Below are positions 32,927 to 43,017 of a stretch of DNA of 64,000 nucleotides, piece after piece. The DNA lies in NCBI RefSeq assembly GCF_026870175.2, contig NZ_CP113977.2, forward strand, positions 3,534,001 through 3,598,000, given 5' to 3'. The notes under the pieces were generated by a model. The model was not told the DNA's origin. It was given only the letters and a program-made list of their open reading frames with translations, and did not search any database. Positions within the stretch are counted from its first letter, which is position 1. Each line of letters starts with the position of its first letter. The stretch is from Flavobacterium aestivum. GTDB taxonomy: Bacteria > Bacteroidota > Bacteroidia > Flavobacteriales > Flavobacteriaceae. The position numbers were made by a program, and so were the translations under genes.

Positions 32927-33628
32927 ATGAGTGAACAAGATTATTCAATAGCCGTACAAAAAGGTATAGTATTAAACAATAAAAAAATTGCAGAAAACAC
33001 TTTCCATCTTAAAATTCAGAGCGAAGATTTCAAAAAGATGGAATATATTGCAGGATTTACACTTGATATCTATTTAGGGAATCCGTTTGAACAACCGGAA
33101 ATAGAAGATAGAAAATATTCTTTTTGGGATTATGATCCAATTTATAATAATGCTGATATCGCAATTTGTACTTTTTCAAAAGGCAAAGGTGCGAATTGGA
33201 TAAAAACAATTAAACCAGGAGATGCCATATATTTTAAACAACCTAAAGGCAAACTTTTGGCAGATAATAATGCCGAAAATTATTTATTGATTGGGGACAC
33301 AACGTCGCTCTCACATTTGTATGAAATAAACAGAAACTTATCAATATCCAAAAACATTTTCAGTTTTATATACGTTAATCAATCACAAGATATTTTTCCA
33401 GATATTGACTTAAGTTATCCATTAAATTTCCATGTTATAAATCCAGTTTCAGCAGAAATTATTCTAAAAAAAATCATAGAGGAACTACCCGATAATTTAG
33501 ACAATACAATAGCCTATATTTTTGGAGAACCAGAAACTTGCATAACCATACATAACTATTTGAAAAAAGATAGAAATTTCCCAATACAAAATCTACGAAC
33601 AAAGCCATTTTGGAAAACAAATAAATAA
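32927..33628 (+). CDS. siderophore-interacting-type flavin reductase
   Basis: 233 residues. The N-terminal half has the FAD-binding beta-barrel of the ferredoxin-reductase fold (GFTLDIYLGNP, then RKYSFWDYDP in place of RxYT/S). The C-terminal half has the SIP-type NAD(P)H domain (LLIGDTTSLSHLYEI, IFGEPETCITIHNYLKKD, and a terminal KPFWK like the family's YWR). It is likely to bind flavin and NAD(P)H and to reduce ferric chelates or another acceptor. Regulated, by sequence, by the Crp/Fnr box 50 bases upstream; ribB in the same regulon would provide flavin. Confidence 0.78.
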   Translation: MSEQDYSIAVQKGIVLNNKKIAENTFHLKIQSEDFKKMEYIAGFTLDIYLGNPFEQPEIEDRKYSFWDYDPIYNNADIAICTFSKGKGANWIKTIKPGDAIYFKQPKGKLLADNNAENYLLIGDTTSLSHLYEINRNLSISKNIFSFIYVNQSQDIFPDIDLSYPLNFHVINPVSAEIILKKIIEELPDNLDNTIAYIFGEPETCITIHNYLKKDRNFPIQNLRTKPFWKTNK

Positions 33629-33975
33629 CCATTTCTAATTCAAATCATTGAATTACAAGTAGATAACCATATATGCATAAAATCTATCTTTCTCCGCGAA
33701 ACTATAAAAAGCAATATCAAACCTAGTGTAACGTCTGGATACGGTGTCTCAAAAAAATGACAGATTCGTTTTATATTCCCAATTTAATTTTTCAAACAAA
33801 AAAGGTAAAAAAAGATTAAAAAGAGGTAATATTTTATAACTAAATTTGAATAACTCTTACACTTTAATTTTCAACACTTTATTAATCAAAAATATATTCT
33901 TTTTCAATGTTCATAGGCTTTGTCACAAAAAATAAAAGCTCTAAATTAGCAGTCTAATTTTTATAAAAAAAAACA
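33629..33975. other. 347-base gap before gcvT
   Basis: AT-rich with no credible ORF on either strand and no tRNA-like fold. GTAACGTCTGGATACGG near 33728 is the only GC-rich stretch. Nothing resembling a tandem glycine riboswitch (paired GGAGAG-type aptamers) was found. The gcvT promoter should be here but is not clear. Confidence 0.45.
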
Positions 33976-35058
33976 ATGAAAAATACTGCTTTAACGCACA
34001 TACATGAGGGTTTGGGAGCAAAAATGCTACCGTTTGCTGGATACAATATGCCTATTCTTTATGATGGGGTAAATACTGAACATGAAACAGTTAGAAATGC
34101 TGTAGGAGTGTTTGATGTATCTCACATGGGTGAATTTATTCTCTCTGGTCCAAATGCATTGGCCTTAATACAAAAAGTAACTTCAAATGATGCTGCAACA
34201 TTAACAATTGGTAGAGCTCAATATTCTTGCTTACCAAATAATGAAGGTGGAATTGTAGATGATTTAATTGTCTATAAATTGAAAGAAGAAGAATATTTAT
34301 TGGTTGTAAATGCATCGAATATTGATAAAGATTGGGAATGGATTTCTGCTCACAACGATTTGGGTGTAGATATGAAAAACCTATCTGATGAATATTCATT
34401 ATTAGCAATTCAAGGACCTAAAGCAGTAGAAGCTATGCAATCTTTATCTTCTATAGATTTAGGAGCTATTACTTATTATCATTTTGAAGTAGCAGATTTT
34501 GCAGGTAGAGATAATGTAATCATTTCAGCTACAGGATATACAGGATCTGGAGGTTTTGAAATTTATTGTAAAAATGAAGATGTAGAACACATTTGGAACA
34601 AAGTGTTTGAAGCAGGAGCTTCTTTCGGAATTAAGCCAATTGGTTTAGCTGCTCGTGATACTTTACGTTTAGAAATGGGATTCTGTTTATACGGAAACGA
34701 TATCAACGATACAACTTCACCATTAGAAGCTGGATTAGGTTGGATTACTAAATTCAATAAAGAATTCACCAATTCTGAGAATTTAAAAAAGCAAAAAGAA
34801 GCAGGGGTAACAAAAAAATTAATAGCTTTTGAAATGCAAGAGCGTTCAGTGCCAAGACACGATTACGAAATTGTTGATGCAACTGGTACTGTAATTGGAG
34901 TTGTAACTTCTGGAACTATGTCACCATCTATGAACAAAGGAATTGGACTAGGTTATGTAACTACAGAAAACAGTGCTGTAGACAGTGATATCTTCATTAG
35001 AATTAGAAAAAATGATGTTGCTGCCAAAGTAGTAAAATTGCCTTTCTATAAAAAATAA
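33976..35058 (+). CDS. gcvT: aminomethyltransferase (glycine cleavage T-protein)
   Basis: 360 residues, full length. Family features: [15 protein letters not shown] near the N-terminus, [45 protein letters not shown], which includes the folate-binding region and the catalytic Asp (ARDTLR), and the C-terminal GCV_T domain with [18 protein letters not shown]. It transfers the aminomethyl group to tetrahydrofolate in glycine cleavage in the cytoplasm. The S41 protease gene starts 9 bases downstream. glyA, the partner of one-carbon exchange, lies at the right end of the window. Confidence 0.95.
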   Translation: MKNTALTHIHEGLGAKMLPFAGYNMPILYDGVNTEHETVRNAVGVFDVSHMGEFILSGPNALALIQKVTSNDAATLTIGRAQYSCLPNNEGGIVDDLIVYKLKEEEYLLVVNASNIDKDWEWISAHNDLGVDMKNLSDEYSLLAIQGPKAVEAMQSLSSIDLGAITYYHFEVADFAGRDNVIISATGYTGSGGFEIYCKNEDVEHIWNKVFEAGASFGIKPIGLAARDTLRLEMGFCLYGNDINDTTSPLEAGLGWITKFNKEFTNSENLKKQKEAGVTKKLIAFEMQERSVPRHDYEIVDATGTVIGVVTSGTMSPSMNKGIGLGYVTTENSAVDSDIFIRIRKNDVAAKVVKLPFYKK

Positions 35059-35067
35059 AAAGATTAA

Positions 35068-37104
35068 ATGAACAAAATTTCGCTTGTAATATTCTTGTTC
35101 ACAAATACTCTATTTGCGCAAAATAGCAATTCTACATGTGAAATTCTATTCAAAATAAATACTCTCATTCAAGCAGAGCATATTAATCCAAAGCCGGTAA
35201 ACGACAGTTTATCGGCTTATGTTTTTGATAACTTAATGAATGAATTGGATCCGTCAAGAAACATTTTTTACAAATCACAAATTGATGCCCTTTCCAGTAA
35301 ATACCGTCTTAATTTAGACGAATTGATTCTAAACAAAAACTGTTCTTTTATATCCGAAATCAAAGCTCTTTACAAAGCAAATCTTGAAAGAAACAAACTC
35401 GTTTTAGACAAAATAAGCAAAGAAAACCTCGATTTCAACCAGCTAGACACAATACGATTCAAACAAAAAAATTTCAATTTTTATCTAAAAGAAAGTGAAG
35501 TTGATAAAGTTTGGAATAAAAAAATCCGTTACGAAATATTAAATGATATTTCTGGAAAAAGTAAAAATTTAGATTCTATAAAAAGCAACTTTACTTCATT
35601 AGCCTTAAAATCAAAAAAAGCAATTATTGATAATGAGATTTGTAAAATCAATGCCTTAACAAAAAGCGACAAACCTTTTGAAGACGGGCTTTACAATATC
35701 TTTTGTACTTATTTTGACCCACACACAAATTATTTCAGTAACGATTCTAAATCCAGTTTTGTATCCACTTTATCCAAAGAACGTTTATCTATGGGCTTAA
35801 ACGTGAGCCTAAACAATAAAAACGAAATCATTGTATACGAAATTGATCCAAATGGTCCAGCCTTCAGATCCGGAAAAATCAAGAAGGGAGATCAAATTTT
35901 ATCAGTTTCAAATCAAAAAGAGACTTTACAAGTTTCCTGTTCGTCATTAGAATCTATTTCAACCTTATTGTCTTCAGAATTAAACACCAGCATAACATTA
36001 ACCCTTAGGAGAAACGCCGGTAAAATTTTTAAGGTTACCATAGAAAAGCAAATTCTAAAAGACGAAGAAAATGCCGTGTATAGTTTCATCATCGATAAGG
36101 AAATCAAAATTGGTTATATAAAAATTCCAAGTTTCTATTCAGACTTTGAAGGTCGAAGTGGTAGAGGCTGCGCACAAGATGTTGCCAAAGAAACCATTAA
36201 ACTAATGAAGGACGACATCAAAGGTTTAGTTATAGACCTAACTGATAATGGTGGAGGATCAATGGAAGAAGCCATTAAATTAGCAGGTTTATTTATAGAG
36301 TCTGGACCAATATCAATATTAGTTGATAATAAAAAAAGACTATCCGTGATAAATGACCCCTACAAAGGTGTTATTTACAAAGGCCCAGTCATTATTATAA
36401 TCAATGGAAATTCAGCCTCAGCAAGTGAATTTTTCGCCTCAATAATGCAAGATTACAATCGGGCACTTTTGATTGGTAGCACCTCTCTTGGAAAAGCCAC
36501 CATGCAAACCATTGCTCCATTAGAAAAAAATGATGATCAAAATTTTGTAAAAATAACTATCAGTAAATTTTATCGAATAACCGGAAAAAGTCATCAGGCA
36601 GTTGGAGTAATTCCAGATGTACAAATCCCAACAATATACCAAACCATTTTTCAAAAAGAAAGCGAATTTCCAACCGCTTTACCAAATGACAGTTTAAATA
36701 CACAAGTTCGTTTTAGAACCTATGTAAAAAATAGTCTGATAGACGAATTAGCACAAAAGAGCGCCAAAAGAGTATCCGAAGACCCTTATTTTAATTCCGT
36801 AAAAGCTCTTAATTCTAAAATTGACCAAACAGTCAACAAACCAAAACCAGAGATGCTGATGACAATAGACAACGTCTTTGAAGAACAAAACAACTTGTCT
36901 AATTTATGGGAAGAAATCAATAATTTTGACACTAAAGATCTTAATCTAAATGTATCAAATTCTGATTATAATAAGTCGTTGCTAATCATTTACCCCTCTG
37001 AAAAAGAGTACAATCAAATGCAACTGGATGCCTTAAAATCTAATCACTATCTCAATGAAGCCATAACAATCATTGAAGACTTTAAAGCATTAAAAAGAAA
37101 CTAA
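35068..37104 (+). CDS. tail-specific C-terminal processing protease (S41, Prc/Tsp type)
   Basis: 678 residues, the length of Prc. Signal peptide to about residue 17 (TLFAQ). An N-terminal domain is followed by a PDZ domain (about 245-340, GLNVSLNNKNEIIVYEIDPNGPAFRSGKIKKGDQI). The S41 catalytic core carries NGNSASASEFFASIMQDYNRALLIGSTSLGKA, with Ser and Lys in their places (here GKA where most members have GKG). A C-terminal helical extension (DUF3340-type) completes the Prc layout. Cleaves proteins at the C-terminus in the periplasm. Starts 9 bases after gcvT; cotranscription is likely. Confidence 0.9.
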   Translation: MNKISLVIFLFTNTLFAQNSNSTCEILFKINTLIQAEHINPKPVNDSLSAYVFDNLMNELDPSRNIFYKSQIDALSSKYRLNLDELILNKNCSFISEIKALYKANLERNKLVLDKISKENLDFNQLDTIRFKQKNFNFYLKESEVDKVWNKKIRYEILNDISGKSKNLDSIKSNFTSLALKSKKAIIDNEICKINALTKSDKPFEDGLYNIFCTYFDPHTNYFSNDSKSSFVSTLSKERLSMGLNVSLNNKNEIIVYEIDPNGPAFRSGKIKKGDQILSVSNQKETLQVSCSSLESISTLLSSELNTSITLTLRRNAGKIFKVTIEKQILKDEENAVYSFIIDKEIKIGYIKIPSFYSDFEGRSGRGCAQDVAKETIKLMKDDIKGLVIDLTDNGGGSMEEAIKLAGLFIESGPISILVDNKKRLSVINDPYKGVIYKGPVIIIINGNSASASEFFASIMQDYNRALLIGSTSLGKATMQTIAPLEKNDDQNFVKITISKFYRITGKSHQAVGVIPDVQIPTIYQTIFQKESEFPTALPNDSLNTQVRFRTYVKNSLIDELAQKSAKRVSEDPYFNSVKALNSKIDQTVNKPKPEMLMTIDNVFEEQNNLSNLWEEINNFDTKDLNLNVSNSDYNKSLLIIYPSEKEYNQMQLDALKSNHYLNEAITIIEDFKALKRN

Positions 37105-37146
37105 CAAAAACTTTATACAAAAATTCCAAAAGATTATAAATTGATT

Positions 37147-37176
37147 TTGGAAAAATAAGGAATAGCTGTATTTTTG
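37147..37176 (+). promoter_or_regulatory. promoter of the YebC-family gene
   Basis: TTG (37147-37149), 19 bases, then TATTTTTG (37169-37176), fitting the Bacteroidota TTG-N19-TAnnTTTG promoter. Gene starts 22 bases downstream. Confidence 0.75.
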
Positions 37177-37198
37177 CAGTTCAAAATAATAAAAAGAA

Positions 37199-37912
37199 AT
37201 GGGAAGAGCGTTTGAATTCCGAAAAGGTAGAAAAATGAAACGTTGGTCAGCAATGGCTAAAGCGTTTACCAGAATTGGTAAAGATATTGTAATGGCAGTA
37301 AAAGAAGGAGGTCCTAACCCTGAAGCCAATTCAAGATTAAGAGCCGTAATTCAGAATGCCAAAGCAGCCAACATGCCTAAAGATAATGTTGAACGCGCTA
37401 TCAAAAAAGCAACTGATAAAGATACTGCCAACTATAAAGAAGTTTTATTTGAAGGGTACGCTCCTCACGGAATTGCTCTTTTGATCGAAACTGCTACAGA
37501 TAATAACAACAGAACTGTTGCTAATGTTAGAAGTTACTTTAACAAATGTAACGGAACTATGGGAACTCAAGGTTCTGTAGAATTCATGTTTGACCATACT
37601 TGTAACTTTAGAATACCAAAAGAAGGAATCGATCCTGAAGAATTAGAATTAGAACTAATTGATTTTGGAGCTGAAGAAGTTTTTGAAGATGAAGATGGTA
37701 TTTTAATCTACGCTCCTTTCGGAAGTTTTGGAACTATACAAAAAGAGCTTGAAAACAGAAACCTGGAAATCCTTTCTTCTGGTTTTGAAAGAATCCCTCA
37801 AATCACAAAAAAACTTACTGAAGCTGAAATGGCTGATGTAGAGAAACTGATTGAAAAAATGGAAGAGGATGACGACGTAATGAACGTATATCATACTATG
37901 GAAGAAGCTTAG
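37199..37912 (+). CDS. YebC/PmpR-family regulator, TACO1-like
   Basis: 237 residues with a highly conserved start (MGRAFEFRKGRKMKRW), then the family core AFTRIGKDIVMAVKEGGPNPEANSRLRAVIQNAKAANMPKDNVERAIKKA. The bacterial branch includes DNA-binding regulators, while TACO1 and the recent E. coli work link it to ribosome pausing relief. The RKMKRW variation from the usual MAGHSKW is typical of the Bacteroidota YebC branch. Its own promoter and terminator are both visible, so it is monocistronic. Confidence 0.92.
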   Translation: MGRAFEFRKGRKMKRWSAMAKAFTRIGKDIVMAVKEGGPNPEANSRLRAVIQNAKAANMPKDNVERAIKKATDKDTANYKEVLFEGYAPHGIALLIETATDNNNRTVANVRSYFNKCNGTMGTQGSVEFMFDHTCNFRIPKEGIDPEELELELIDFGAEEVFEDEDGILIYAPFGSFGTIQKELENRNLEILSSGFERIPQITKKLTEAEMADVEKLIEKMEEDDDVMNVYHTMEEA

Positions 37913-37945
37913 ACTTCACTTAGTAAGACTAAAAAATAATAAAAA

Positions 37946-37979
37946 AGACTCCAAGGCGCTGCTTTGGAGTCTTTTTTTG
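37946..37979 (+). terminator. terminator of the YebC-family gene
   Basis: AGACTCCAA (37946-37954) pairs with TTGGAGTCT (37964-37972), followed by T7. Confidence 0.92.
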
Positions 37980-38001
37980 TTAGACAATTTCTATTTAAAG
38001 C

Positions 38002-38030
38002 AAAAAAAACTCCAGAGTTTTCTGGAGTTT
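38002..38030 (-). terminator. terminator of the cysteine synthase-family gene
   Basis: AAACTCCAGA (38007-38016) and TCTGGAGTTT (38021-38030) form a 10-bp stem followed by T8 on the minus strand. It lies convergent with the YebC terminator. Confidence 0.9.
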
Positions 38031-38061
38031 TATATATCAACAAATAGTTTATACCATTAAA

Positions 38062-39102
38062 CTATTTTACAAATTCAACTTTTTGAGCTTCTTCTTCATT
38101 AACACTATCAAAGAAACCTTGATCATTCATCCATTCATCACTAAATACTTTACTCATATAGCGAGAACCATGATCCGGGAAAATAGCGATTACATTACTA
38201 TTCTCATCAAACTCTCCTTCTTCCGCATATTGCTTTATAGCTTGCATTACTGCTCCTGAAGTATATCCGACAAATAATCCTTCTTTTTTAGTTACTTCTC
38301 TTGCTGAATGAGCACTATCTTCATCAGAAACTTTAATAAACTTATCAATTATATCAAAGTCAGTTGCTGATGGAATTAAATTTTTACCTAAACCTTCTAT
38401 TCTATAAGGATAAATTTCATCATTATCGAATTCTTTAGTTTCATGGTATTTTTTCAAAACAGAACCAAATGCGTCAACTCCAAGTATTCTAATATTAGGA
38501 TTTTGCTCTTTTAAGAATTTTGCAGTTCCGGAGATTGTACCTCCAGTTCCACTACAAGCAACAAGGTGAGTTATTTTACCATTGGTTTGTTTCCAAATTT
38601 CTGGTCCGGTAGATTTGTAATGAGCATCAATATTAAGTTGGTTAAAATATTGATTAATATAAACCGATCCTTTTGTTTCCTCGTGCAAACGTTTGGCAAC
38701 ATTGTAATAGGAACGGTCATCATCTGCAGAAACGTGGGCTGGGCAAACATATACTTTGGCTCCCAAGCTTCTTAACATATCAATTTTATCTTTGGATGAT
38801 TTTGAACTTACGGCAAGAATACAGTTATATCCTTTTATAATGCTTACCATAGCTAAACTAAAACCTGTATTACCAGAAGTTGTTTCGATTATGGTGTCAC
38901 CTGGAGACAAAATCCCTTGTCTTTCTGCTTCTTCGATGATGTATAAAGCTATTCTGTCTTTCGAAGAATGTCCTGGATTAAAGGATTCTACTTTAGCGTA
39001 GAAATTACCTTTTAACTCTTCAGTGACTTTATTTAGCTTAATAAGTGGTGTATTACCTATTAATTCTAAAACATTTTTACAAGCATTTATTTCTTCTTTC
39101 AT
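38062..39102 (-). CDS. PLP-dependent cysteine synthase / cystathionine beta-synthase-type enzyme
   Basis: 346 residues from the ATG at 39102 ([20 protein letters not shown]). The in-frame ATG at 39120 adds six residues unlike the family. [11 protein letters not shown] contains the PLP Lys (S-x-K-D-R), [12 protein letters not shown] is the substrate-carboxylate loop, and [13 protein letters not shown] binds phosphate. It lacks the C-terminal CBS pair. Probably catalyses beta-replacement on (O-acetyl)serine for cysteine or cystathionine; sulfur donor not deducible. Monocistronic, with its own terminator. Confidence 0.88.
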   Translation of the reverse strand: MKEEINACKNVLELIGNTPLIKLNKVTEELKGNFYAKVESFNPGHSSKDRIALYIIEEAERQGILSPGDTIIETTSGNTGFSLAMVSIIKGYNCILAVSSKSSKDKIDMLRSLGAKVYVCPAHVSADDDRSYYNVAKRLHEETKGSVYINQYFNQLNIDAHYKSTGPEIWKQTNGKITHLVACSGTGGTISGTAKFLKEQNPNIRILGVDAFGSVLKKYHETKEFDNDEIYPYRIEGLGKNLIPSATDFDIIDKFIKVSDEDSAHSAREVTKKEGLFVGYTSGAVMQAIKQYAEEGEFDENSNVIAIFPDHGSRYMSKVFSDEWMNDQGFFDSVNEEEAQKVEFVK

Positions 39103-39173
39103 AAAAAAATAGTTTATCAAAGGGTATTTTCAATCCACCCCGATATGATGCAAATCTAACAAAAAAAATCTAA

Positions 39174-41234
39174 TTACTTTTGAATTTTTTCTAAATCTAG
39201 TAAAAAACTGTACTCTTTGGCCAATTCTTTGATCGCTTCAAAGCGTCCAGAAGCACCTCCATGACCTGCATCCATGTTAGTATCTAAAAACAAGAAATTA
39301 TCATCAATTTTTAAGGCTCTTAGCTTAGCAACCCATTTTGCAGGCTCCCAATATTGCACCTGAGAATCATGTAAACCTGTAGAAACGTACATATTAGGAT
39401 ATTTCTGCGGTGCTATATTATCATAAGGAGAATAAGACAACATGTAGTCATAATACTTCTTATCGTTTGGATTTCCCCATTCATCATATTCCCCAGTAGT
39501 AAGTGGTATGCTATCATCAAGCATTGTTGTTACAACATCTACAAAAGCAACTTGAGCAATCACGCCATTATACAATTCTGGTGCCATATTAACCACCGCT
39601 CCCATCAACAAACCACCTGCAGAACCTCCTTCGGCGTATAAATGCTCCGGAGAAGTATATTTTTCGGCTATTAAAAACTTAGAACAATCAATAAAATCTG
39701 TAAATGTGTTTATCTTTTTCAACAATTTCCCATCCTCATACCATTGTCTTCCCAAATCTTCTCCCCCACGAATGTGTGCTATGGCAAAAATAAATCCTCT
39801 ATCTAACAAAGTTAGTCTGGTCGATGAAAAAGTGGCATCCATAGAATGACCATAAGATCCATAAGCGTACTGAAGTAAAGGATTACTACCATCTTTCTTC
39901 AATCCCTTTTTATAAACCATAGAAATAGGGATTTTGGTTCCATCATTTGCCGTTGCCCAAACACGCTCTTCGGTATAATTACTCTTATCAAACTTTCCGC
40001 CAAGTACTTCTTGCTCTTTCTTGATTTCTTTGGTTTTGGTTCTCATATTAAAATCAATAATCGAAGACGGCGTTGCCATAGACTGATATCCATAACGCAA
40101 TACATCGGTATCAAAATCAACATTTGATGATGTATAAGCCGTATACGTTTCGCTTTCAAAAGGAAGATAATACTCCTCTTCTCCACTCCACGGCATAATT
40201 CTGATTTTATTCAATCCGTTCTCACGCTCTTCTACAACCAAGAAGTCCTTAAAAATCTCAATATCTTCCAGTAAAACATCTTTCCTATGCGCAATAACTT
40301 CTTGCCAATTGGCTTTAGAAGTCTTGTCCACTGGGGTTTTCATCAATTTAAAGTTCTCAGCCTTATCCATATTGGTCATAATATAAAAACTATCCCCATA
40401 ATGATTAATGCTATATTCCAGTCCTCTAACACGTTTCTGAAAAATTTTAAATTCTCCATCCGGGTTATCAGCATCTAGAATTTGATATTCTGTAGTGAGT
40501 GTGCTACCAGACTCTATCGCTAAATATTTTCTGGATTTAGACTTTGCGATGTCAACATTAAATGTTTCGTCTTTCTCAAAATAAACCAAAACATCATCAG
40601 CTTGTTTTGTACCTAGTTTATGTTTAAAGATCTTATCCGAACGCAATGTTACATTATCTTGATCCGAATAAAATATGGTTTTATTATCATTTGCCCAAAC
40701 AGCACTTCCTGTAACGTCCTCTATTTTATCTTCTAAAATTGTATTGTTTTCAAGATTTTTTATTTGAATGGTATAAATGCGTCTTCCTACAATATCACAG
40801 CTAAAAAGTGCCATTTTATTATCTGGACTAATACTCAAAGCGCCCAATTGAAAATAAGGCTTGTCTTTCGCCATTTCGTTACAATCAAAAAGTATTTCTT
40901 CCTTTGCTGAAAGACTTTCTTTTTTACGAGAATAAATCGGGTAATTTTGCCCTTTCTCAAAACGAGTGATATAGTAATACCCGTTGAACAAATAAGGAAC
41001 TGATTGATCGTCTTCCTTAATTCTGCTTTTCATTTCCTCAAATAATTGAGCTTGAAAATCTTTTGTATGTATCGTTTTTGCCTGATAATAGGCATTTTCC
41101 TGATTCAAATATTCAATAACTTCCGGATTCTCTCTGTCATTCAACCAAAAGTAATTATCAACTCTAGTTTCTTTGTGCTTTTTTAGTTTTTTCGGTATAA
41201 TTTTAGCTATTGGAGGCTGTATAATTTCTGGCAT
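39174..41234 (-). CDS. ptrB: oligopeptidase B, S9 prolyl-oligopeptidase family
   Basis: 686 residues, full length. The N-terminal seven-bladed beta-propeller (about 1-410; VDNYFWLNDRENPEVIEYLNQENAY start) caps a C-terminal alpha/beta hydrolase domain. The nucleophile motif is GGSAGG (YAEGGSAGGLLMG), and the GHGG in DAGHGGASGRF holds the catalytic His. IAHIRGGEDLGRQWYEDGK is characteristic. It cleaves peptides after basic residues. No signal peptide, so cytoplasmic. It is divergent to the YbaB gene. Confidence 0.92.
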   Translation of the reverse strand: MPEIIQPPIAKIIPKKLKKHKETRVDNYFWLNDRENPEVIEYLNQENAYYQAKTIHTKDFQAQLFEEMKSRIKEDDQSVPYLFNGYYYITRFEKGQNYPIYSRKKESLSAKEEILFDCNEMAKDKPYFQLGALSISPDNKMALFSCDIVGRRIYTIQIKNLENNTILEDKIEDVTGSAVWANDNKTIFYSDQDNVTLRSDKIFKHKLGTKQADDVLVYFEKDETFNVDIAKSKSRKYLAIESGSTLTTEYQILDADNPDGEFKIFQKRVRGLEYSINHYGDSFYIMTNMDKAENFKLMKTPVDKTSKANWQEVIAHRKDVLLEDIEIFKDFLVVEERENGLNKIRIMPWSGEEEYYLPFESETYTAYTSSNVDFDTDVLRYGYQSMATPSSIIDFNMRTKTKEIKKEQEVLGGKFDKSNYTEERVWATANDGTKIPISMVYKKGLKKDGSNPLLQYAYGSYGHSMDATFSSTRLTLLDRGFIFAIAHIRGGEDLGRQWYEDGKLLKKINTFTDFIDCSKFLIAEKYTSPEHLYAEGGSAGGLLMGAVVNMAPELYNGVIAQVAFVDVVTTMLDDSIPLTTGEYDEWGNPNDKKYYDYMLSYSPYDNIAPQKYPNMYVSTGLHDSQVQYWEPAKWVAKLRALKIDDNFLFLDTNMDAGHGGASGRFEAIKELAKEYSFLLDLEKIQK

Positions 41235-41339
41235 TGTTGGCGCTGTTTGTTTAAAATATATTTACAAAAATAGTACAAAGAGAACTAATAATTAATGCAC
41301 TTAAACAAAATACTTCATAGTTATAATATAGTAATTGCG

Positions 41340-41347
41340 TAAATTTG
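41340..41347 (+). promoter_or_regulatory. -7 element (TAAATTTG) for the YbaB gene
   Basis: Exact match to TAnnTTTG, 26 bases before the gene start. No TTG at the ideal -33 distance. Confidence 0.5.
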
Positions 41348-41373
41348 CTTTTTAATTTTTAAAAAATATCAAA

Positions 41374-41694
41374 ATGGATTTAATGGGAATGATGGGTAAA
41401 CTTAGAGAAACCCAACAAAAAATAGAAGATACTAAAAAACGTTTAGACACCGTACTTATTGACGAGCAAAGCAATGACAATTTATTAAAAGTTACTTTGA
41501 CTGCCAATACAAAAATAAAATCAATCACCATTGATGATTCTTTATTAGAAGACAAAGAACAATTGGAAGATTATTTGATTTTAGTTTTGAACAAAGCAAT
41601 TGAAAAAGCATCAAACGTAAACCAAACTGAATTGGATGCCGTTACCAAAATGGACATGCCTATGATTCCGGGAATGGAAGATATGTTTAAATAA
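41374..41694 (+). CDS. YbaB/EbfC nucleoid-associated protein
   Basis: 106 residues, the normal size. The helix [25 protein letters not shown], then a beta region [43 protein letters not shown], matches YbaB/EbfC, a dimer that binds DNA around the recombination and replication machinery. The C-terminal end with [14 protein letters not shown] is the usual Met-rich tail. It stands between the divergent ptrB gene and a bidirectional terminator, so it is transcribed alone. Confidence 0.88.
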   Translation: MDLMGMMGKLRETQQKIEDTKKRLDTVLIDEQSNDNLLKVTLTANTKIKSITIDDSLLEDKEQLEDYLILVLNKAIEKASNVNQTELDAVTKMDMPMIPGMEDMFK

Positions 41695-41732
41695 AATTTC
41701 AGAAGTTAGATATTAATTTCTAAAACCTTGTA

Positions 41733-41779
41733 TAAAAAAAACCTTGTAAGATATTGAACATCCTACAAGGTTTTTTTTA
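41733..41779. terminator. bidirectional intrinsic terminator
   Basis: ACCTTGTA (41741-41748) pairs with TACAAGGT (41764-41771), flanked by A7 upstream and T8 downstream. It serves the YbaB gene on the plus strand and could end the threonine aldolase gene on the minus strand. Confidence 0.88.
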
Positions 41780-41896
41780 TGTCTTGTCCGTATATTTTTT
41801 TCCTAAGCAAGTAAAGGGAGCTTATTGCAACGACATCTGTTATGAGATTGCTTCGTTCCTCGCAAAGACAAACATGCGCCTATATCTATATTTCTT

Positions 41897-42922
41897 TTAA
41901 AGAACAATCTTCTGCAACGTTTCTAAAACATACGTATGCATCACTTCTTTATAATCCAGATGCGTTACTATTCTAAGTTTTCCTTCTCCTAACGCACTTA
42001 TTAGAATATTCTTTTCTTTCAGTTTCTCAATAAATAACTTTTCACTCAATCCAGTTCTTACAGAAAAAATCAAAATATTAGTTTCAACAGGTTCAATTTT
42101 ACCTATCCATGGCTGACGAGACAATACCTCAGCAATTTCTCTTGCTCTTCTATGATCATCAACCAATTTGGCGATATTATTATCTAAAGCAAAATTTCCT
42201 GCCGCAGCCAAATACCCTACTTGACGCATCCCACCACCTAATATTTTTCGGATACGTAATGCTCTATGAATGGTTTCTTTATTCCCCAAAAGAACAGAAC
42301 CTATTGGCGCTCCCAATCCTTTGGACATACATACCGAAATGGTATCAAACAGAGCTCCAAACTCTCTTGGATGCTGTTTCTTCGCCACTACTGCATTCCA
42401 AATTCGAGCACCATCCAAGTGATATTTCAGGTTATTATTAACACAAACCGCTTTTATTTTTTTTAATTCTTCCAGATCATAACAAGCTCCTCCTCCTTTA
42501 TTCGTTGTATTCTCTACACATACTAAGCTTGTTAACGGACTATGATAAAACTCAGGATCATTTATAGCTCCAGCCACTTGTTCTGCCGTAATCATGCCTC
42601 GATTCCCGTCCAAAAGACAACAAGATACACCGCTGTTAAACGAAACACCACCCCCTTCATAATGATACACATGAGCATATTTATCAGCTATTAATTGCTC
42701 TCCAGGCTGGGTATGCAACTTTATCGCAGTCTGATTTGCCATAGTCCCCGACGGAAAAAAAAGCCCTGCCTCCATACCAAACATCGCCGCCAATCTCGCT
42801 TCAAGAGCAATAACAGTTGGGTCTTGCTTGTACACATCATCCCCTACTTGGGCATTAAACATATACTGCAACATTTCAACCGATGGCTTGGTTATCGTAT
42901 CGCTAACTAAATTTATTTCCAT
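41897..42922 (-). CDS. threonine aldolase-family PLP enzyme
   Basis: 341 residues. The start INLVSDTITKPSVEML is typical of low-specificity L-threonine aldolases; GDDVYKQDPTV, FFPSGTMANQ, and the PLP-binding Lys in SVCMSKGLGAP are all conserved, with HLDGARIWNA before it. It cleaves threonine or allo-threonine to glycine and acetaldehyde, feeding the glycine pool together with glyA and gcvT in this window. Cytoplasmic. Divergent to prfB. Confidence 0.92.
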   Translation of the reverse strand: MEINLVSDTITKPSVEMLQYMFNAQVGDDVYKQDPTVIALEARLAAMFGMEAGLFFPSGTMANQTAIKLHTQPGEQLIADKYAHVYHYEGGGVSFNSGVSCCLLDGNRGMITAEQVAGAINDPEFYHSPLTSLVCVENTTNKGGGACYDLEELKKIKAVCVNNNLKYHLDGARIWNAVVAKKQHPREFGALFDTISVCMSKGLGAPIGSVLLGNKETIHRALRIRKILGGGMRQVGYLAAAGNFALDNNIAKLVDDHRRAREIAEVLSRQPWIGKIEPVETNILIFSVRTGLSEKLFIEKLKEKNILISALGEGKLRIVTHLDYKEVMHTYVLETLQKIVL

Positions 42923-42940
42923 AATCTAAAAACTATATCA

Positions 42941-42948
42941 TATTTTTG
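42941..42948 (+). promoter_or_regulatory. -7 element (TATTTTTG) for prfB
   Basis: Exact TAnnTTTG match, 70 bases before the prfB start, in the intergenic region with the divergent aldolase gene. Confidence 0.5.
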
Positions 42949-43017
42949 CAATTCAAAACTAGTAAAATTATCAGAAGCTAATCTAATAATTTTTCGAAGC
43001 AAAATTACTATAAATTT

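Noticed and set aside
33629..33975. Possible glycine riboswitch before gcvT
   Set aside because: No paired aptamer-like sequences were found; the region has only AT-rich, unstructured sequence.
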